Part shown: positions 5,949 through 9,472 of the stretch, one piece after another
How the letters are laid out: each line of letters begins with the position of its first letter
How positions within the stretch are numbered: the first letter of the stretch is position 1
Assembly: GCA_016882555.1 (NCBI GenBank)
Contig: VGPQ01000034.1
Span: 1-9,472 of the forward strand
Source: Cyanobacteria bacterium M_surface_7_m2_040
GTDB taxonomy: Bacteria; Cyanobacteriota; Cyanobacteriia; PCC-6307; Cyanobiaceae
Length of the DNA: 9,472 nt
Reading direction: 5' to 3'
Made by a program: the position numbers and the translations under genes
Notes under the pieces: generated by a model
What the model was told of the DNA's origin: nothing
The model's input: the letters and a program-made list of their open reading frames with translations, nothing else
The model's database searches: none

Positions 5949-7448
5949 TCAGCCTCCCTTGGTGGTGCAGAGGTCGCTCACCAGGCGCTGCTCATAGTCG
6001 TTCTGGGGGCTGTCCCAGGTGCGCCATTGGCCGCTCTGGCTGGTGGCATTGAGCTTGCGGGCGCCGCAGTTGATCGCCAGGTAATGGGGCTTGCCGTCGC
6101 GGCCCAGGCTGGGGGCCACAAAGCTGCCGCCCATGGCCCGCCAGTTGGCCCAGTCGACCTGCATCGGGCCGTAGGTGCGCCAGTCGGGGCCCACCGGTTT
6201 GCGCGCCACGGCAGCCGGTTTGTTGGCGGTCGCCGTGGTGGGGCGTGGCTTCACTGCGGGGGTCGCCGGTTGGGCGGTTGCAACAGCTGTGGCCGTGGTC
6301 GCGGTCTTGGAGGGAGTGGTCGAGGTGGTTGGTGAGGCCGTTGCGGGTGTGGTGGTGGCCGTCGCGGCCGCTGGGGTTGGGCTCGTTGCGCTGCTGGCGG
6401 TCACGGCCGGTGTCGCGGGTTTGGGCTCAGGCTTGGGCTGCGCTGCTGCGGGCGCGGTGGTCGCAGTGGTCGAGCTTGTCGCAGCAACTGCTGGGCCGCT
6501 CGCTGCCGCTTGGGCTTCGCTGCCGCTGGTGGCTGCTGCCACGGCGGTGCTGGTCGTTGGGGCGGTCGTGACAGCCAGCTTGGGGGCTGGCTTGAGGGCT
6601 GGCTTGCTGGCCACGACCGGCGTGGCTGCAGGTTTCGGTTTGGGTTTGCTGGCGACCAGCTTCGGTTTGGGCTTGGCCACCGGCGGTGGGGGCTGCAGCT
6701 GCAGGCGGGTGCCAGCCACCACCAGGTTGGGGTCGCTGATCCGGTTGAGACTGCTCAGCTTCTCGACCGGCAGGTTGTAGTTGTCGGCGATGTGGCTGAG
6801 GGTTTCTCCGGGCTGCACCACGTGCACCTTGGCGTTGCCGGCCTTGGCCAGGGCCGGTCGGGCCCGCATCGGCACACTCAGGCGGGTGCCGGCCACCACC
6901 AGGTTGGGGTTGCTGATGCCGTTCAGTTGCATCAGCCGATCCACGCTGGTGCCGTTGCGATCGGCGATCTCCGAGAGGGTTTCACCGCTCTTCACGGTGT
7001 AGAAGCCCGTCGGCGTTGGGGCGGGGCTGGCCACGGGCGCGCGGCGGGCTCCGGGGATCACGAGCCTTTGACCGGCCTGCAGCAGGGTGGGGTCCTTGAT
7101 GCCGTTGGCCTGCATCAGGCGCTCCAGGCTCACGCCATTGCGCTCGGCGATCTCGGAGAGGGTCTCACCGCTGCGCACCGTGACGCTGCCGCCCCCCGTG
7201 GAGGCGGTGCGCGCCGCTGTCGGTCGGGCTGCACCGGGGATCACGAGCCTTTGGCCGGCCTGCAGCAGGGTGGGGTCCTTGATCCCATTGGCCTGCATCA
7301 GGCGCGTGAGGCTGACCCCATTGCGCTCGGCGATTTCGGAGAGGGTCTCGCCCTGTTTGACGATCACATCGGCGCGCGCGGCGGGAGCCAACAGCGCCCC
7401 GGCAGGCAACACCACCGCTAGGGCCAGGGCAGCAACAGAGCGACGCAT
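5949..7448 (-). CDS. Secreted protein with four LysM domains and a Pro/Ala/Thr linker
   Basis: This 499-residue exported protein probably binds peptidoglycan in the periplasm or cell wall. A Sec signal peptide ([13 protein letters not shown], then a hydrophobic core and APAARA) probably ends near residue 26. Four LysM modules follow at about 28-71, 89-132, 149-193 and 207-252, each with the (V/S)GETLSEIA core and a NGI.(D/N)P.L..AG..L ending. Residues about 253-416 are a low-complexity Pro/Ala/Thr/Lys linker. The C-terminal domain (about 417-497) carries several Trp ([15 protein letters not shown]), a CGARKLNA stretch, and two Cys (461, 494) that could form a disulfide. No known hydrolase motif is visible, so it may be a structural or regulatory wall protein. 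I chose ATG at 7446-7448 over GTG at 7452-7454, which adds two residues. It lies 102 nt downstream of the aldehyde dehydrogenase gene, possibly in the same operon, and converges on recQ. Confidence 0.93.
   Translation of the reverse strand: MRRSVAALALAVVLPAGALLAPAARADVIVKQGETLSEIAERNGVSLTRLMQANGIKDPTLLQAGQRLVIPGAARPTAARTASTGGGSVTVRSGETLSEIAERNGVSLERLMQANGIKDPTLLQAGQRLVIPGARRAPVASPAPTPTGFYTVKSGETLSEIADRNGTSVDRLMQLNGISNPNLVVAGTRLSVPMRARPALAKAGNAKVHVVQPGETLSHIADNYNLPVEKLSSLNRISDPNLVVAGTRLQLQPPPPVAKPKPKLVASKPKPKPAATPVVASKPALKPAPKLAVTTAPTTSTAVAAATSGSEAQAAASGPAVAATSSTTATTAPAAAQPKPEPKPATPAVTASSATSPTPAAATATTTPATASPTTSTTPSKTATTATAVATAQPATPAVKPRPTTATANKPAAVARKPVGPDWRTYGPMQVDWANWRAMGGSFVAPSLGRDGKPHYLAINCGARKLNATSQSGQWRTWDSPQNDYEQRLVSDLCTTKGG
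6705..6985 (-). repeat. Diverged tandem DNA repeat encoding LysM modules 3 and 4
   Basis: GCGGGTGCC starts at 6705 and again at 6882, an offset of 177 bp, and both are followed by a similar stretch containing CCACCACCAGGTTGGGG. Identity is clear for about 45 bases and then falls off. Modules 3 and 4 share the protein ending NLVVAGTRL, which differs from the [12 protein letters not shown] ending of modules 1 and 2. They form a second, older pair. Confidence 0.75.
7051..7352 (-). repeat. Tandem DNA repeat encoding LysM modules 1 and 2
   Basis: Positions 7051-7121 and 7234-7304 differ at only 3 of 71 positions. The copies are offset by 183 bp, exactly 61 codons, and similarity continues with more differences to about 7169 and 7352. 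The copies encode LysM modules 2 and 1. The near identity at third codon positions argues for recent duplication or gene conversion rather than selection on protein alone. Confidence 0.9.
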
Positions 7449-7550
7449 GGGCACTACAGCTGGATGCGATCAACCTTAGGGGGCCTGCCTGCAATCGCCC
7501 AGCCCCTTGGCTGATCAGGTCTGCTGATCGACGCGGCATCACCCGCCCGC
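7449..7550. other. Spacer between the aldehyde dehydrogenase and LysM genes
   Basis: These 102 bases hold no gene. A small inverted repeat (GATCAG, five bases, CTGATC on the minus strand, about 7513-7529) is present but has no T tract, so I do not call it a terminator. I could not identify a convincing promoter for the LysM gene, so read-through from the aldehyde dehydrogenase gene remains possible. Confidence 0.4.
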
Positions 7551-8921
7551 TCAGCCCAGAAACCGTTTCAGCAGTGGCAGTTTGCCCGCATAGGGGGGGT
7601 AGCGCAGGGGCACATCGCCCCACAGGCGTCGGTGCACCACCGTGCGCTGGTGGGAGAACGTGCGGAAACCCGCTTCGCCGTGGTAGCTGCCCATGCCGCT
7701 GCCGCCCACACCGCCGAAGGGCAGATGGGCGTCGCCGGCCTGCACGATCACGTCGTTGAAGCAGAGCGTGCCCGAGCTGCTGCCGAGCAGCGCCTGCTGC
7801 TGGGCCTCGGGGTTGCCGCTGAACAGATAGAGCGCCAGGGGTTTGGGGCGCTGCTGGACGAACTCCAGCGCATCCGTCAGGGTCTCGGTGCTCAGCAGCG
7901 GCAGGATCGGCCCGAAGATCTCGGCTTGCATGAGCGGATCGTCGCCATCGGCGACGGCCACCACGGTGGGCTCGATCCGCCGCCGGCCCGGGTCGCTGCG
8001 ACCGCCCAGAATGATCTGGTCGCGCTCGCGTGCCTGTTGCAGCAGTGCGTCGAGTCGGCTGAACTGCGCCTGGTTGACAATGCAGCCGAGGTCAGGGCTG
8101 CTGAGCGGATCGCTGCCATAGAGCCGCTCACGCTCGCGCTTCAGAGCCGCCACCAATCCCTGGCGCACCGACGTTTCCACCAGCAGGTAGTCAGGGGCCA
8201 CGCAGGTCTGTCCGGCATTGAAGCCCTTGCCCCAGATCAGCCGCCTGGCGGTCACATCCAGCTGGGCATCGGCCAGCACGATCGCCGGACTCTTGCCCCC
8301 GAGTTCCAGGGTCACCGGAGTGAGATGCCGGGCTGCTGCGGTCATCACTAGCCGACCCACCCGCTCGCCGCCGGTGAAGAAGATGTGATCAAAGCGCTCT
8401 TCGAGCAGGGCGGCGGCGGCGCTGCCATCGCCTTCGACCACCTGCACCACGGCGGGGGGGAAGTGGGCAGCGATCAGCTCGGCCAGCAGGGCGCTGGTGG
8501 CGGGGGTGTGCTCGGAGGGCTTGAGCACCGCGGTATTGCCAGCAGCCAGGGCACTCACCAGGGGGTGCAGGCAGAGCTGGAAGGGATAGTTCCAGGGGCT
8601 GATGATCAACACGCAGCCCAGGGGCTCGCAGATCTGGCGCGCCTGCGCCGGTTGCAAAAACAGCGCCGTCGCCAGCCGGTGGGGTGCCATCCAGCGGCGC
8701 AGCTGTCGGCGCGTGAGCTGCAGCTCCTGGCGCACGGCCACCAGCTCCATGGTGGCCTCCAGGGGCGGCTTGCCCAGGTCTGAGGCCAGGGCGGCCAGCA
8801 GCCTGGGTTCACAGTGATCCAACAGGGCCGACAGCCGATCGAGCTGGTCCAGGCGCCAGCTCAGCGGCCGGCTCACCCCTTGGTTGACCAGGGCCCGCAT
8901 GGAAGCGATGGAGTGGGCCAT
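7551..8921 (-). CDS. NAD(P)-dependent aldehyde dehydrogenase, class 3-like
   Basis: This 456-residue enzyme oxidises aldehydes to carboxylic acids. Its length and motifs fit the ALDH3 (fatty or aromatic aldehyde) group, including cyanobacterial members reported to act on apocarotenals or fatty aldehydes. The catalytic apparatus is complete: PWNYPF with Asn111, the cofactor-binding FTGGERVG (182-189), general base Glu206 in LELGGKSP, nucleophile Cys240 in NAGQTCVAPDY, and EIFGP (334-338). The C-terminal PFGGVGGSGMGSYHG (401-415) and FSHQRTV are typical of class 3. There is no clear membrane anchor, although the tail YPPYAGKLPLLKRFLG is basic and hydrophobic. The start is uncertain. I took ATG at 8919-8921, but GTG at 8949-8951 would add ten residues and still lies after the upstream stop at 8970. 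The gap to the upstream regulator-like gene is only 48 nt (18 nt from the GTG), suggesting one operon. The substrate cannot be read from sequence. Confidence 0.95.
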   Translation of the reverse strand: MAHSIASMRALVNQGVSRPLSWRLDQLDRLSALLDHCEPRLLAALASDLGKPPLEATMELVAVRQELQLTRRQLRRWMAPHRLATALFLQPAQARQICEPLGCVLIISPWNYPFQLCLHPLVSALAAGNTAVLKPSEHTPATSALLAELIAAHFPPAVVQVVEGDGSAAAALLEERFDHIFFTGGERVGRLVMTAAARHLTPVTLELGGKSPAIVLADAQLDVTARRLIWGKGFNAGQTCVAPDYLLVETSVRQGLVAALKRERERLYGSDPLSSPDLGCIVNQAQFSRLDALLQQARERDQIILGGRSDPGRRRIEPTVVAVADGDDPLMQAEIFGPILPLLSTETLTDALEFVQQRPKPLALYLFSGNPEAQQQALLGSSSGTLCFNDVIVQAGDAHLPFGGVGGSGMGSYHGEAGFRTFSHQRTVVHRRLWGDVPLRYPPYAGKLPLLKRFLG

Positions 8922-8969
8922 GGGGGCGGCGGGCAGCACGGCAGGCTGCACCAGGTTGGCAAAGCCGTT

Positions 8970-9472
8970 TCAGAGGGGGTGCAACAGTGCGCTGAGTCGG
9001 CGGATCAGGCCCGTGATGCTGGCGTGATCGCTGAGCGTGTCGAGCACCAGGGCGGAGATGCCGTGGTGCGGCGCGATCCTGATCGCCTGGATCGCACCGC
9101 CGCCTGCTGCGCGTGTTGGCAGCGCTGGCTGCACGACCAGGGCCAGGTCGAGCACCCGCCGCTGCAACAGGTCGATGCTGCGCTGCTCCTGCCGCCAGCT
9201 GCAGGCCAGGGGTTGCGGTGGTGGCAAGGCGGCCTTCGGCAGGGGCACATCGGCATGGTGCAGCCATTGCAGCCGCTCCACACCGGCAGCCAGGCGACGC
9301 AGCTGGGAAGCATGCCGCAGGCTGGCCAGCAGAGCCTGGTTGTTGTTGGCCTGGTAAGCCCCGTCGTCTTTGTTGAAGTGGAGATCAAGCTGCGCGCTCA
9401 CCTTGCGGTAAGCCCTCGACACCGAGCTCTGGTCGCAGTTGATCCAGCGGGCGGTTGCGGCGGTGCTGCCGC
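8970..9472 (-). CDS. LysR-like transcriptional regulator, 5' end cut by window edge
   Basis: The frame is open to the window edge, so the start codon is missing. A GTG at 9420-9422 could begin a 150-residue version, but it would cut the helix-turn-helix and is unlikely. Upstream codons read GSTAATARWINCDQSSVSRAYRKV, which matches a LysR-type winged-helix pattern (small-residue-rich helix, turn, then a recognition helix with QSSVSR). A helix with LASLRHASQLRRLAAGVERL follows. The rest (PLACSWRQEQRSIDLLQRR, then LDLALVVQP) resembles the start of a LysR effector domain, but only about 90 residues remain, far fewer than the usual 200 or so. The protein therefore seems to have a reduced effector domain. 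It sits just upstream of the aldehyde dehydrogenase gene in the same direction and might regulate that cluster. The family call is moderate. Confidence 0.7.
   Translation of the reverse strand, partial: GSTAATARWINCDQSSVSRAYRKVSAQLDLHFNKDDGAYQANNNQALLASLRHASQLRRLAAGVERLQWLHHADVPLPKAALPPPQPLACSWRQEQRSIDLLQRRVLDLALVVQPALPTRAAGGGAIQAIRIAPHHGISALVLDTLSDHASITGLIRRLSALLHPL

Noticed and set aside
5935..5950. Inverted repeat GATCC-ccgcgc-GGATC between recQ and the LysM gene, as a shared terminator
   Set aside because: The stem is only five base pairs, there is no T tract on either strand, and it overlaps the LysM stop region.
6175..6780. Val/Ala/Gly-rich plus-strand frame resembling a membrane protein
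   Set aside because: It is the antisense of the Pro/Ala/Thr linker of the LysM protein, so its hydrophobic look comes from the complement of biased codons.

Overview
The window is GC-rich (roughly two thirds G+C by eye) and comes from a cyanobacterium. The diagnostic gene is psaE, a photosystem I subunit. The base composition, compact genes and the psaE-mutM adjacency point to a picocyanobacterium of the Cyanobium / high-GC Synechococcus type. This lineage call is an inference. The cyanobacterial palindrome GCGATCGC occurs only twice (2694-2701 and 3381-3388), so it is not strongly enriched.

Layout. (1) Positions 1-126 hold the tail of something upstream and a textbook plus-strand rho-independent terminator at 66-91. 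(2) A minus-strand cluster runs from 3153 down to 127: psaE, a terminator hairpin, mutM (8-oxoguanine repair), a fused MtnB-MtnC methionine-salvage enzyme, and a small NTF2-like (CaMKII association-domain type) protein. The last three are tightly packed, with an 8-nt gap and then a 4-nt GTGA overlap. (3) A plus-strand pair diverges from psaE: an unassigned 351-residue protein with a ParB-like helix-turn-helix region, then a short RecQ helicase without an HRDC domain. (4) A second minus-strand cluster runs from the right edge to 5949: a LysR-like regulator cut by the window edge, a class-3 aldehyde dehydrogenase, and a secreted protein with four LysM domains. It converges on recQ with only 21 nt between stop codons.

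How the genes may work together. psaE and mutM link photosynthetic electron transport to repair of oxidised guanine. mtnBC recycles the methylthioadenosine left over from polyamine and related synthesis. The parB-like gene and recQ may act together on DNA. The aldehyde dehydrogenase and LysM protein are probably housekeeping (aldehyde detoxification, cell wall). These links rest on gene order and family knowledge, not on direct evidence.

I see no mobile element, CRISPR array, tRNA or rRNA. Most of the window looks like ordinary core cyanobacterial genome. The points most worth a second look are the MtnB-MtnC fusion with its translationally coupled NTF2-like partner, the unassigned ParB-HTH-like protein next to recQ, the two-pair duplication history of the LysM array, and the hairpin that may set how much psaE transcription reaches mutM.
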